Positions 1-9,700 are shown, numbered from the stretch's first letter. The stretch is 64,000 nucleotides of DNA from Allomuricauda sp. (GCF_002699205.1 NZ_PABT01000023.1:62001-126000), one strand, 5' to 3'. Numbers and translations: made by a program. The notes: generated from the letters alone by a model not told the origin.

Positions 1-408
1 ATCTTTGGCAAGGGTCTCCATTCGGGTTTTATCTCCCAAAATACTTCCTTTGCTCAGTGAACTGGTAGGGTCCACGGCGAGAACGGCCACTTTGTTTCCT
101 TGGTCGGTCAATGTTTTTCCCAAGGTTTCAATAAACGAACTTTTTCCTACGCCGGGCACTCCGGTAATGCCCAGCCGAATACTTTTGTTGGGACGGGCCA
201 AACATTTTTCTATTACGGTATTGGCTTTATCAAAATGGGCGGGTTTGGTGCTCTCCAATAAGGTAATGGCCTTGGCCAACATGGCTTTGTTCCCATCAAA
301 AATACCTTGGGCCAAATCTTCCGCAGAAATCTCTTTCTTTCTAAGGGATTTGATTTTTGAAATGGTATCCGGGTATATTTTGTTTTCTTCTGTCAAGGGT
401 GATTTCAT
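1..408 (-). CDS. meaB: MeaB/ArgK-family GTPase (partial, N-terminal 136 residues)
   Basis: This is the N-terminal part of a G3E-type P-loop GTPase that protects and reloads adenosylcobalamin-dependent methylmalonyl-CoA mutase. The gene runs off the left edge of the window. A helical N-terminal region is followed by the Walker A motif GVPGVGKS at residues 83-90 and by AVDPTSSLSKGSILGDKTRM at 111-130, which is typical of MeaB/ArgK. ATG is at 408-406. The mutase is presumably close by but outside the window. A PduO-type cobalamin adenosyltransferase at about 11 kb fits the same B12 pathway. The family is clear; the C-terminal half cannot be judged. Confidence 0.93.
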   Translation of the reverse strand, partial: MKSPLTEENKIYPDTISKIKSLRKKEISAEDLAQGIFDGNKAMLAKAITLLESTKPAHFDKANTVIEKCLARPNKSIRLGITGVPGVGKSSFIETLGKTLTDQGNKVAVLAVDPTSSLSKGSILGDKTRMETLAKD

Positions 409-606
409 CTAGATCAACACGAATTTATAAAGATTTTACGGGTTTGTGTGCACTTGGGGTGTATATGGTCACTTTTTCTTTTATCCATTTCACAAAAATT
501 TAATATCCGTATAATCGGACTTCCGCCCACAAATTGGTACCTTATTGGTTGAATGATCGGTTCCTGTCAAGGTGCCGATTTTTATGAACCTATAAACATT
601 TAAAAG

Positions 607-1032
607 ATGAAGACTATTTTTGAGGCCAAGGCCACTAATACGGGAGGAAGAGCTGGACACGTGACAAGTGAGGACGGCGTTTTGGATTTTGACATCAGTA
701 TGCCGAATTCCAAAGGAAAGCCAGACCCAAAGTCCACAAATCCTGAAGAACTTTTCGCCGCAGCCTACTCCACCTGTTACGCTGGGGCCGTGGAAGCTGT
801 AGCCAAGAGTCACAATGTGGAGGATCTTGGAGATTTCAGCGTAACGGCCATTGTGGCGTTTAATAAAGAGGAGGAAGGCTTTTTCTTGGAAGTGACCTTG
901 GATACCTATTTGCCCACGGTAACTAAGGAAATGGGGGAAACCATAATCAAGGAAGCTCACGAAATGTGCCCTTATAGCAAGGCCACACGTGACAATATTA
1001 CTGTACACCTGAATCTATTGATGGACGAGTAA
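607..1032 (+). CDS. ohr: Organic hydroperoxide resistance protein, Ohr/OsmC family
   Basis: A 141-residue cytoplasmic thiol peroxidase that reduces organic and fatty-acid hydroperoxides. The two redox cysteines are C57 (in STCYAG) and C121 (in MCPYSKATR). Arg15 (GGRAG) and Glu48 (NPEELF) match the Ohr active-site Arg and Glu, so this is Ohr proper and not OsmC. Length is normal for the family. A strong terminator follows at once, so it is probably monocistronic. No OhrR/MarR regulator is adjacent. The 198 bp upstream hold no gene and no clear -7 element. Confidence 0.93.
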   Translation: MKTIFEAKATNTGGRAGHVTSEDGVLDFDISMPNSKGKPDPKSTNPEELFAAAYSTCYAGAVEAVAKSHNVEDLGDFSVTAIVAFNKEEEGFFLEVTLDTYLPTVTKEMGETIIKEAHEMCPYSKATRDNITVHLNLLMDE

Positions 1033-1054
1033 AACACATAACTTTTTAATAATG

Positions 1055-1088
1055 AGCCCCGTTGATGACCATCAACGGGGCTTTTTTG
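1055..1088 (+). terminator. Rho-independent terminator of ohr
   Basis: The arms AGCCCCGTTGATG and CATCAACGGGGCT are perfect complements separated by two bases and are followed by six T. It lies 22 bp after the ohr stop and insulates ohr from the sigma-factor operon. Confidence 0.9.
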
Positions 1089-1111
1089 TTAAAAATGAGC
1101 TAAAAACAACC

Positions 1112-1119
1112 TAATTTGC
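1112..1119 (+). promoter_or_regulatory. Possible -7 element of the ECF sigma operon
   Basis: TAATTTGC resembles the Bacteroidetes -7 box TAnnTTTG with one spacer base missing. Transcription would begin near 1124-1126, which argues against translation from the TTG at 1124 and for the GTG at 1184. This is a weak, inferred site. Confidence 0.3.
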
Positions 1120-1183
1120 AACGTTGCAGTATTTGCATCGTCCTTACTACGGAACAACTAAAGAACCAGACATAGAACCGACT

Positions 1184-1720
1184 GTGCTCCATATTGAGCT
1201 TGTAGAAAAGTGCAAGGCGAACGACCGTCAGGCGCAAATGAAACTGTATCGTCAGTATTGCGATGGCATGTTCTGTGTAGCTATGCGATTTCTCAAAAAT
1301 GCGGATGATGCGGAAGATGTCCTACAGGATTCATTTATAAAAGCCTTTCAGCGTATAGGACAGTTTCAAGGAGAAGTAACATTTGGGGCTTGGTTGAAAC
1401 GAATCGTGGTGAACCGGTGTATTGATTTTTTAAAATCAAAACATCAGCAAACGGTGGAATTGAAGGAAAGTTATCTACATGTGACGGAGGAGCATGATTG
1501 GTCGGTGGAAGAGGGGATTTCCGTTGCACAAGTGAAGGAAGCCATTGAAGAACTTCCACAAAAATATAGATATGTGGTGCAATTGTTCTTGGTCGAAGGG
1601 TATGATCATGCGGAAATAGCAGAAATTTTGGGTATAACGGAAACCGCATCCAGAACCCGGCTGCTTAGAGGAAAAGCCCAATTAAAAGAAAAATTAAAGG
1701 ATATAGCTTATGGCACGTGA
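1184..1720 (+). CDS. ECF-type RNA polymerase sigma factor (sigma-70 family)
   Basis: An extracytoplasmic-function sigma factor. With the GTG start at 1184, region 2 spans about residues 15-90 (DGMFCVAMRFLKNADDAEDV is the core-binding helix; WLKRIVVNRCIDFLK the -10 recognition part). Region 4 is at about 118-170 (ELPQKYRYVVQLFLVEGYDH, then the helix-turn-helix AEIAEILGITETASRTRLLR). The frame is open to a TTG at 1124, but no ATG precedes the conserved region, so the start is GTG 1184 or a TTG upstream. It overlaps the next gene by 11 bp, the usual layout for a sigma factor with its membrane anti-sigma partner. Targets are unknown; autoregulation of the operon is plausible. Confidence 0.9.
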   Translation: MLHIELVEKCKANDRQAQMKLYRQYCDGMFCVAMRFLKNADDAEDVLQDSFIKAFQRIGQFQGEVTFGAWLKRIVVNRCIDFLKSKHQQTVELKESYLHVTEEHDWSVEEGISVAQVKEAIEELPQKYRYVVQLFLVEGYDHAEIAEILGITETASRTRLLRGKAQLKEKLKDIAYGT

Positions 1721-2312
1721 TCTCAGGAAATTGTTTGAAAAGGAAAGGGAGCAAAAACGCTACAACATGAAGGATGGTCATGAGGACCGTTTTTTAGCCA
1801 AGCTGGAGGCCGAGTTGCCCAATGATCCTCCTAAGAGAAAAATCTTTTCCCTTTGGATGCAAATTGCCGCATCTGTTGTGGTGGCTGTGGGACTGTCTTT
1901 TTATTATTTCAACAGCAATGAAAATACGACAAGTCCCAATGGAAAGGTGACGGTTGTGGACAATGATAATCCGAATGGTGATGTTCAGGGCATTTCATTA
2001 GGGGATTTATCCCCGGATCTTAAAAAGATTGAGACCTATTATATCACCACTATCAATCTTCAGTTGGCCGAATTGGCCGACGACCCTGTAAATAAGGATC
2101 TTGTGGACAGTTACATGGAAAGGTTGGCCGAACTGAACAAGGAATATCATAGGCTGAACCAAGAGCTGAACGAATTGGGTCCAAACGATCAAACCATAAG
2201 TGCCTTGATCAATAACCTACAGCTGAGGTTGCAGTTATTGCAAAAGTTGAAAACAAAGTTGAATCAATTAAAATCATCAAAAAATGAACAGGAATCATCA
2301 AATATTGTGTAG
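1710..2312 (+). CDS. Predicted membrane anti-sigma factor-like protein
   Basis: A 200-residue protein with a charged cytoplasmic N-terminus (about 45 residues), one membrane helix at about 46-67 (WMQIAASVVVAVGLSFYYF), a short Asn/Gly-rich linker and a C-terminal coiled-coil region (about 105-190). It overlaps the sigma gene by 11 bp and the downstream gene by 29 bp. The topology fits a membrane anti-sigma factor that holds the sigma factor with its N-terminus and senses the periplasm with its coiled coil, but no zinc anti-sigma motif (HxxxCxxC) is present. The role is inferred from position and topology. Confidence 0.7.
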   Translation: MARDLRKLFEKEREQKRYNMKDGHEDRFLAKLEAELPNDPPKRKIFSLWMQIAASVVVAVGLSFYYFNSNENTTSPNGKVTVVDNDNPNGDVQGISLGDLSPDLKKIETYYITTINLQLAELADDPVNKDLVDSYMERLAELNKEYHRLNQELNELGPNDQTISALINNLQLRLQLLQKLKTKLNQLKSSKNEQESSNIV

Positions 2313-3744
2313 CGGATTGCTCCTGTTGCTGGTAGGGTTTACTTGCCACGCACAGGAGAGGTCCAAAACCTACAAGGAAACCTTTAATGTGAACAAGGAT
2401 ACGGAATTGAATGTCAATACCAGTTATTCCGATATTGAATTCGAGGCTTGGGACAAGGACCAAGTAGAGATTACCGCAGTGGTTGAACTGGAAGGGGTGG
2501 ATGAAGCGGAAGCTGATGCTTATTTTGAAAGGGATCTGGTCAAAATTATGGGCAATAGCAAGGAAATCGAAGTGAGCACAGAAGGTGCTGGACCTAATTA
2601 TACATTCGATTTTCAAGGATTTAATATTGATATCCCCGAAATGCCCTCGGTTGCAGAAATTATTGCAAATGTAGAGATACCAGAAATACCAGAAGTTGTA
2701 TTTCCTGAAATAGCGGTTATGCCCTCAATGCCACCAATGCCCCCGCTCCCCCCAATAGAATTTGATTACGATGCCTATAAAAAGGATGGCGACAAGTACA
2801 TGAAAGAGTGGAAGAAGGAGTTTGATAAAACTTTTGATAAAGAATATAGGAAGCGTTTTGAGGAATGGGGAAAACGTATGGATGAAATGGCCAAAGAAAG
2901 AGAGGCTAGAAGAGCAGAATTGATGGAGGAGAGAAACCAACTCAAGGAAGAGCGGGAAAAGGTACGGGAAGAAATGAACGAAAGATTAAGAGAGCAGCGG
3001 GAAGAACTTCGAGAACAACGGGAAGAACTTAGGAACGAACAGGCTGAACTTAGGGAACAGCTACGGGAAGAAGCTAGGACGATCCACGGAAGTCCCAACG
3101 TGTTCTATTTTTCTTCCGATGGTCAGCATAAAGAGTATAAGGTCAAAAAACGAATCATTATTAAAATGCCGAAGTACATTAAACTTAATATGAATGTGAG
3201 GCATGGCAAGGTGAAACTTGCCGAAAACACCAAGAACATCAATGCAAGCTTGTCCTATGCAAGCTTGCTTGCTTCTACCATTGATGGTGCCACTACGGAT
3301 ATTCGGGTGTCCTACTCTCCCGTGACAGTGCAAAACTGGAATTACGGTAAGCTTAGTGTAGATTATTCCGATAACATCAATTTAAAAGAGGTGAAAGAAT
3401 TAAAACTGAATTCGGTATCCTCCAATGTGGTCATAGGCCATTTGGCCGGCAAGGTCGCCGTTGTCAATGATTTTGGGGCATTGAGCATCCATGAAGTTTC
3501 CAATAATTTCAATACCATAGATGTTTCCATGGAGAATGGGGAGTTGAATTGCAAATTGCCCGAATCGCCTTTTGCGATTTCTGTACATGAGACCACTTCT
3601 GATTTTACCTATCCAGAAGCATTGAAATTGGTGTCCACCAAAAAAGGTGGTACCAATATCCATACGGGGTACCATATCAGTAAGAATGATGGGAAAACCA
3701 TCACTATCAATTCCAAATATAGCGAGGTGGTTCTAAAGGACTGA
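2284..3744 (+). CDS. Secreted DUF4097/adhesin-like protein with an internal long charged helix
   Basis: A 486-residue exported protein with a signal peptide at 1-23 (ends CHAQ). Residues 26-110 and about 285-486 look like the two halves of a DUF4097-type beta-strand adhesin fold: short repeated strands such as NTSYSDIEFEAW, then many SVSSNVVIG/NDFGALSIHEVS-like turns. Between them lies a Pro/Met/Ile-rich stretch (about 117-158) and a helix of about 100 residues made almost only of E, K, R, Q and L (165-265), with LREQREE heptads. The helix resembles a stable single alpha-helix or coiled coil. It is translated as the third gene of the sigma/anti-sigma operon and may be its output or its envelope sensor. 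Function unknown. Confidence 0.75.
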   Translation: MNRNHQILCSGLLLLLVGFTCHAQERSKTYKETFNVNKDTELNVNTSYSDIEFEAWDKDQVEITAVVELEGVDEAEADAYFERDLVKIMGNSKEIEVSTEGAGPNYTFDFQGFNIDIPEMPSVAEIIANVEIPEIPEVVFPEIAVMPSMPPMPPLPPIEFDYDAYKKDGDKYMKEWKKEFDKTFDKEYRKRFEEWGKRMDEMAKEREARRAELMEERNQLKEEREKVREEMNERLREQREELREQREELRNEQAELREQLREEARTIHGSPNVFYFSSDGQHKEYKVKKRIIIKMPKYIKLNMNVRHGKVKLAENTKNINASLSYASLLASTIDGATTDIRVSYSPVTVQNWNYGKLSVDYSDNINLKEVKELKLNSVSSNVVIGHLAGKVAVVNDFGALSIHEVSNNFNTIDVSMENGELNCKLPESPFAISVHETTSDFTYPEALKLVSTKKGGTNIHTGYHISKNDGKTITINSKYSEVVLKD

Positions 3745-3833
3745 TCTTGACACCGTCCCAAAGAACCACTTCAATTCATTCCATACACCTTCTTCCTCCA
3801 AGGACAAACCTACATTACCTTTCACTATTTTAT

Positions 3834-4520
3834 TCAATGTACATTTTCCTTCAGATAGGACTTGAAGTTCTTTTTAAAACTATTTAATCTGGGAATGGAA
3901 ACATTTCTGATATAACTGTTGTTTGGATTCCGTTTTTCGTAATCCTGATGGTATTCCTCCGCCATATAAAACTTTTCAAAGGGTTTTACCTCTGTAACAA
4001 TGGGGCGGTCACCATAAACGTTTTCAGTTTCTAATTTGTCAATGTAGTCCTGGATAATATTTTTTTCCCCATCGGTTTTATAAAATGCGATGGAACGGTA
4101 TTGTGCGCCACGGTCTGGTCCCTGTCTGTTTAGCGTGGTTGGGTCATGGGAACCAAAAAATACCTGCACCAACTGGGTGAACGATATGACATTGGGGTCA
4201 TAATGCACTTCAACAGCTTCTGCATGGTGGGTTTTGCCATAAGAAACCTGTTCATAGGTCGGATTTTTCTCCGTGCCCCCAGAATACCCGGAATATACTT
4301 CCTTTACACCCTTTACGCTTTCAAAAATAGCCTCCACACACCAAAAACATCCACTGGCAAAGTAGGCTGTCTCATATTCCTGAAGTTGATCAGCAGTTGG
4401 TTTGATGACCAAACTGTTTTCCAACTGTTCCTTATGGGTAATATCTTGTTTATCCGATTTGTTTTTGGGTTGGCAACTTATGGTTGTCAACAAGAGTAGT
4501 ATTAAAGTTGAAATTCTCAC
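3834..4520 (-). CDS. msrA: Peptide-methionine (S)-S-oxide reductase MsrA, lipoprotein form
   Basis: Reduces methionine-S-sulfoxide in oxidised proteins. The N-terminus is a lipoprotein signal (LLLTTISC, lipidated Cys16), so it acts in the periplasm, probably at a membrane. The catalytic motif GCFWC is at residues 57-61, followed by the usual VYSGYSGG, HAEAVEVHYDP and RQGPDRGAQYRS motifs and a C-terminal extension. Total length is 228 residues; there is no fused MsrB domain. The start codon is GTG (4520-4518), with AAGGA about 5 nt upstream. It is divergent from the small gene at 4924 and has no operon partner. Confidence 0.93.
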   Translation of the reverse strand: MRISTLILLLLTTISCQPKNKSDKQDITHKEQLENSLVIKPTADQLQEYETAYFASGCFWCVEAIFESVKGVKEVYSGYSGGTEKNPTYEQVSYGKTHHAEAVEVHYDPNVISFTQLVQVFFGSHDPTTLNRQGPDRGAQYRSIAFYKTDGEKNIIQDYIDKLETENVYGDRPIVTEVKPFEKFYMAEEYHQDYEKRNPNNSYIRNVSIPRLNSFKKNFKSYLKENVH

Positions 4521-4729
4521 GGCGTTCCTTTTTTTAGTTTGTTGTAATAAGATACCAAGAATTACTTGGATGGTCGTTAAAAAATGTTAATCATCCACCT
4601 TATGGTACTTATGATACTTCTCTCTATAAAGTCGACACTTGTCGAACAACGTTGTTTTTTCCTACACTTACTTGTGAAGGTATAATCTTTTTCCTATAAC
4701 AAATATCTAGTTCTTAAGTATTTACAAAT

Positions 4730-4742
4730 ACCCTACAAGGGT
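4730..4742. promoter_or_regulatory. Inverted repeat ACCCT-ACA-AGGGT in the msrA/4924 intergenic region
   Basis: Perfect 5-bp arms with a 3-bp spacer lie inside the 403-bp divergent region between msrA and the small secreted protein. The region (4521-4923) has no other gene. The repeat is operator-like in size; which regulator would bind is unknown. Confidence 0.3.
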
Positions 4743-4923
4743 GATGATCGATGAAATGCACATGCGTTCGGTATGTTGTTTTTGACCCAGAAAACGTTCG
4801 TCGACGATAAAAAACACTTTACCCGAAAAAAAAATATTCACCGACAGAAAAGTGTCATTGGGCGATGGAAATTCATTTGAGCTTGTTGTTGGAGGTAATT
4901 TTACATCGTAAACAAAAAGAAAA

Positions 4924-5160
4924 ATGAAGACAATTTTCACCATCATCGCAATCACTTTTTTAGGAACTATGGCTTCTGCACAAAATATTTCCAAAGAAGC
5001 TAAAGTAGATACCACTACTAGAGGTGTTGAATTGAAAATTGAAATCGACCAAACGATTCTTAAGGATAGAAAAATGGTAAGGTTGTACAAGTTTAAAAAC
5101 TCTAGAATCAAAAAGGAGCTTTCTTTTACAACCAAAAAGAGCAAAGCTAAATTGGCTTAA
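4924..5160 (+). CDS. Small secreted basic protein, unknown function
   Basis: A 78-residue protein with a clear signal peptide (MKTIFTIIAITFLGTMASAQ, cleavage after residue 20). The mature part of about 58 residues is basic (many K and R at the C-terminus) and has no cysteine or known motif. A likely -7-like box, TAATTTTA, sits about 30 bp upstream. It lies just before a possible 30-residue membrane protein. Family not recognised; secretion is the only supported property. Confidence 0.7.
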   Translation: MKTIFTIIAITFLGTMASAQNISKEAKVDTTTRGVELKIEIDQTILKDRKMVRLYKFKNSRIKKELSFTTKKSKAKLA

Positions 5161-5165
5161 TTGTA

Positions 5166-5258
5166 ATGTTAGGGTTTATAATTCCTTTCGCATTGTTTCT
5201 TGGCGTTTCGTTTGTTCTGGCAAATATTGCCTTTTCCCTAAGGGAAAGAAAACCTTGA
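5166..5258 (+). CDS. Possible 30-residue membrane microprotein
   Basis: ATG at 5166, five bases after the stop of the small secreted protein, and TGA at 5256-5258. The product is one hydrophobic helix (MLGFIIPFALFLGVSFVLAN) followed by the charged tail IAFSLRERKP, which suggests an N-out, C-in anchor. A good terminator follows at 5292. Close spacing and composition support translation; the very short length makes this tentative. Confidence 0.45.
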   Translation: MLGFIIPFALFLGVSFVLANIAFSLRERKP

Positions 5259-5291
5259 AAGTTTAAGTTTATATTGGGATAATATGGATGA

Positions 5292-5319
5292 GGTCGGTGT
5301 TACACCGGCCTTTCTTTTT
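5292..5319 (+). terminator. Terminator after the small secreted/membrane protein genes
   Basis: Arms GGTCGGTGT and ACACCGGCC (one G-T pair) around a single T, followed by a T-rich tract. It separates these genes from the convergent histidine kinase gene. Confidence 0.8.
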
Positions 5320-5338
5320 GTTTATGGATGATATTTAC

Positions 5339-6559
5339 TTATTGATCTACCGAATTGAACTGCTCAATGACCTCTTCAAACTCTATGGTGTAGTGTGTCC
5401 CTTTTTTAGAATAATCCCTAGTAATGGAACCTCTAAGTTGACGGGTCAGGTTGTAAATTAATTTTAACCCCAGAGAATTGGAAGTCTTAGGGTTTATTTC
5501 CTCAGAATATCCGATACCATTATCACCCAGGTACATTTTATAGCGATTCTCACCAATTTTATCCACAGAGACGTGAATTTCACCATCACGAACCTCGGCG
5601 ATACCATATTTTAAGGCGTTGGTGATGGTCTCATTGATGATAAGCCCCAATGGAATCACAGTATCGATACTGAGTTTATAATTTTTTATGTCCAAGTTCA
5701 CTTTCACATCATAACCACTACCCTTGACCGATCTCACCAGATAATCACAAAGTTCCTGTACATAGGGCTCAAGCTCTATTTTTGATAGATAATCGTCTCT
5801 CTTGTAGAGCATCTCATGTACCATGGCCATGGAAACCACACGGTTTTGACTACTTTTTATGATACTGCTGATCTTGCTGTCGTCGATTGCCCTGGATTGC
5901 AAGCTAAGGAGGCTTGAAACGGTCTGTAGGTTATTTTTCACCCTGTGGTGCACTTCTTTTAGCAGGGTTTCCTTTTCTTCGATGCGTTCCTGTATCTCGT
6001 TGCGGGATTTGTATAATCTATGATGGGCCCTTAACAGGTTCTTGCCGAAAACCCCACCCAAAAGATAAACTGCAAAAACAGTACTCAAATAAGCAAACCA
6101 GCTTCTTGACTCCAAGGGGACGGTATTCTCCGAAATTCTAAAATCCCCCATATCATAAAGAAAAAGTAAGGTCAGTACAGCCAAATTTACAATAAGGTAC
6201 AGTTGGCCAAAGACTTTGGTGGTGACATAACCTGCAAAAACAATAATGGCGAGCACAAATATAAAGGGGCTTTGGATGCCTCCACTGTACAGGGTTATGA
6301 TAATGGCCCCTATCATGGAGAGGATGGAAGTCAAGTTATAGGTGAGCACCAACTTTTTATGTTGTTGATACAGCAGCGTGTTCATTAGATTGATGATGGC
6401 GTAACCCAAAAAGGTAAAGGCTATGGGACCCTTTATATCCAAAAAGAAAAAGCAGACCAATCCAAAAATGGCAGCAAAGAAGGATGAATTGTAATTTACC
6501 TTAAGTATCAAATCAATTTTATCTTGTAATCTATATGTATCCTTATTAGGAATTTTCAT
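5339..6559 (-). CDS. Membrane histidine kinase of the HisKA_2 type (orphan)
   Basis: A sensor kinase of 406 residues counted from the ATG at 6559 (an in-frame GTG lies three codons upstream). The first ~170 residues hold about six membrane helices, with no large periplasmic domain, so the signal is probably sensed in or near the membrane. The HisKA_2 box reads EKETLLKEVHHRVKNNLQT, with the phospho-acceptor His within HH at 204-205. The HATPase domain has the N box NETITNALKYG (N309), DNGIG (346-350) and SLGLKL. No response regulator gene is adjacent. HisKA_2 kinases often act with LytTR or stand-alone receivers; the partner here is not known. Confidence 0.88.
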   Translation of the reverse strand: MKIPNKDTYRLQDKIDLILKVNYNSSFFAAIFGLVCFFFLDIKGPIAFTFLGYAIINLMNTLLYQQHKKLVLTYNLTSILSMIGAIIITLYSGGIQSPFIFVLAIIVFAGYVTTKVFGQLYLIVNLAVLTLLFLYDMGDFRISENTVPLESRSWFAYLSTVFAVYLLGGVFGKNLLRAHHRLYKSRNEIQERIEEKETLLKEVHHRVKNNLQTVSSLLSLQSRAIDDSKISSIIKSSQNRVVSMAMVHEMLYKRDDYLSKIELEPYVQELCDYLVRSVKGSGYDVKVNLDIKNYKLSIDTVIPLGLIINETITNALKYGIAEVRDGEIHVSVDKIGENRYKMYLGDNGIGYSEEINPKTSNSLGLKLIYNLTRQLRGSITRDYSKKGTHYTIEFEEVIEQFNSVDQ

Positions 6560-6663
6560 ATGCTGCACGTGAATGTCCCTCTATCACATAAAAGTTTGAT
6601 ACTTTGTACTAGAGTAGCTTAATGGGGTGTTTAAAGCTGTAAATCTAATTATGTTTTTGATAT

Positions 6664-6697
6664 AAAAAAAGTGACAGCTTTAATAACTGCCACTTTA
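6664..6697 (-). terminator. Terminator of secA
   Basis: On the minus strand the arms AAAGTGGCAG and CTGTCACTTT (one G-T pair) end in a run of seven T. It lies just after the secA stop codon. Confidence 0.75.
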
Positions 6698-6718
6698 TAA
6701 GTTTTGTTTGATATGTTT

Positions 6719-9700
6719 TTAGTCATTGACCAAAACCCATTCTCCTTTATCTATCAGGGGTTCAGCTTGTTTGTATTTTACCGTTTTGCTTTCTCCTGAC
6801 ATTACATTTTTAATGGTGACCCTTTCGTTTCGGCCAATTTTCGGCTTTTCACGAACGATGGTCTCGGTTACCTGTGGTCTTTGACCTTGGGTTTGTCCAG
6901 CAGCCCTGTTCTGAGCGGCCAATTCATCGCTGTTGGGAATTTCTTCTTTTGAAGTTTGAAGTTTTTCCTTTGGCCTACGCACGTTGCGTGCTTCTTGGAT
7001 TTGAGCTGTGTTCTCTGATGGCAGTTCTCCTTTGAACAAGAAGGATATTACTTCCTTGTTGACCTTGTCCATCATCTCCTTAAAAAGTTCGAAGGCCTCG
7101 AACTTATAGATCAATAATGGGTCTTTTTGTTCGTGGACCGCCAATTGGACGGACTGTTTCAATTCGTCCATTTTACGTAAGTGCGTTTTCCAAGAATCAT
7201 CAATGATGGCCAGGGTAATGTTCTTTTCAAAATCTGTGATCAGTTGCTTTCCATCACTGTTGTACGCTTTTTCAAGATTGGTTACTACATTCAGTGATTT
7301 GATGCCATCCGTAAAAGGAACAACAATACGCTCAAATTTATTGGCCTCATCCTCATATACTTTTTTAATGACCTGGAATGCTATCGTGGCACTTCGCTCC
7401 ATTTTCTGTTTATAGAAATCGTATGCCTCCTTATAAATGGTGTTGGCGATTTCCTGGAAGCTCATTTTCTTGAAATCATCTTCGCTTATCGGAGAGGTAA
7501 TGGAGAAGTATTTGATGAGCTCGAACTCAAAGTTCTTGAAATCATCGGCCATTTTATTGGTTTCGGCAATGGCTTCACAGGTATCATAGATCATATTTGC
7601 AATGTCCACTTTTAACCGTTCACCTTGCAAAGCGTGCCTTCTTCTTTTGTAGATCACCTCACGTTGGGCGTTCATCACATCATCATACTCCAATAATCGC
7701 TTACGGATACCAAAGTTATTTTCCTCTACCTTTTTCTGTGCACGTTCTATGGATTTGGTCATCATGGAATGTTGGATCACCTCGCCATCTTCCAATCCCA
7801 TACGGTCCATCATTTTGGCCACACGGTCAGATCCGAACAAACGCATCAGGTTATCTTCCAAAGAAACATAGAACTGTGAGCTACCTGGATCTCCTTGACG
7901 CCCGGCACGACCTCTCAGCTGTCTGTCCACACGTCTGGAATCGTGACGCTCCGTACCAATAATTGCCAAACCTCCGGCTTTCTTAACCTCTTCGGACAAT
8001 TTAATATCGGTACCCCTACCTGCCATGTTGGTAGCAATGGTCACTACGCCAGGTTTACCTGCTTCGGCCACAATATCTGCTTCTTTTTTATGGAGCTTCG
8101 CGTTCAATACGTTGTGCGGAACCTTGCGAACACTCAATAATTTGGACAGCAATTCCGAAATTTCAACGGATGTGGTACCGATCAATACAGGTCTTCCAGC
8201 TTGCGATAGTTTGGTGACCTCCTCTATAATGGCGTTATATTTTTCACGTTTGGTCTTGTAGATCAAATCATGTCTGTCATCACGGGCAATGGGTTTATTG
8301 GTCGGGATTTCCATGACATCCAACTTGTAGATTTCCCAAAATTCCCCTGCTTCCGTAACTGCTGTACCTGTCATACCGGACAGCTTTTTGTACATTCTAA
8401 AGTAATTTTGGAGCGTGATGGTCGCAAAAGTCTGCGTCATGGCCTCGATTTTCACGTTCTCCTTGGCCTCAATGGCTTGGTGGAGACCGTCAGAATATCT
8501 ACGACCGTCCATAATACGACCTGTTTGCTCATCCACGATCATCACCTTGTTGTCCATCACCACATATTCCACATCTTTCTCAAAAAGGGTATAGGCCTTC
8601 AGCAATTGGGTCAAGGTATGGATGCGCTCACTCTTCACGGCAAATTCCTTAAAGAGTTCTTCCTTGAGTTCCGCTTCTTTTTCAATATCCAGATCTTGGT
8701 TCTCGATTTTGGCTATTTCACTTCCAATGTCGGGCATTACAAAAAAATCTTTGTCCTGATCTTTTGAGATATAATCCACTCCCTTGTCGGTAAGCTCGAT
8801 CTGGTTGTTTTTTTCATCGATTACGAACAATAGGTCCTCGTCCACTTTGGGCATTTCCCTATTGTTGTCCTGCATGTAATAGTTTTCGGTTTTTTGAAGC
8901 AATTGCTTAACCCCTTCTTCACTCAAAAATTTAATGAGCGCCTTGTTTTTTGGCAGTCCACGGTGAACTCGCAACAATAGGAAGCCACCTTCTTTGGTAT
9001 TTCCTTCTTTAATTAATTTTTTGGCCTCGGCCAATACACCTGTTAAATGCTGGCGTTGTTTTTGTACAATGTCGGCAACCTGTGGTTTTAGCTCATTGAA
9101 CTCGTGGCGATCTCCTTCTGGGACAGGTCCAGAGATAATCAATGGTGTACGGGCATCATCGATAAGCACGGAATCCACTTCATCCACAATGGCGTAATGG
9201 TGCGGGCGCTGTACCAGATCATCGGGTGTGTGCGCCATGTTGTCCCGCAAATAATCAAAACCAAACTCGTTATTGGTTCCGTAGGTAATATCGGCATTGT
9301 ATGCGGCCCTTCTACCATCAGAGTTGGGTCTGTGCTTATCAATACAATCCACAGTTAGCCCATGAAATTCAAATATAGGTGCCATCCAGGCACTATCCCT
9401 TTTGGCAAGATAATCGTTGACGGTTACCAAGTGGGCACCTTTTCCTGCCAATGCATTAAGGTAGAGTGGGAGAGTGGCCACCAATGTTTTACCTTCCCCC
9501 GTTTGCATTTCGGCAATTTTACCTTGGTGCAGGGCAATACCTCCGATAAGCTGCACATCATAGTGCACCATGTCCCAAGTCACCTCTTTGCCGGCCGCAT
9601 CCCAAGAGTTTTTCCAAATGGCTTTGTCACCTTCCAAGGAAACATAGTCCTTCTCGCCAGAGAGCATTCTGTCAAATTCGCTTGCTGTAACGGTAAGGGT

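Noticed and set aside
5-412. Plus-strand open frame opposite the left-edge gene
   Set aside because: The minus strand encodes MeaB with an exact P-loop; the plus frame is its shadow.
1124-1183. TTG-started N-terminal extension of the sigma factor
   Set aside because: The TTG coincides with the predicted transcription start and the extra residues are not sigma-like. Not fully excluded.
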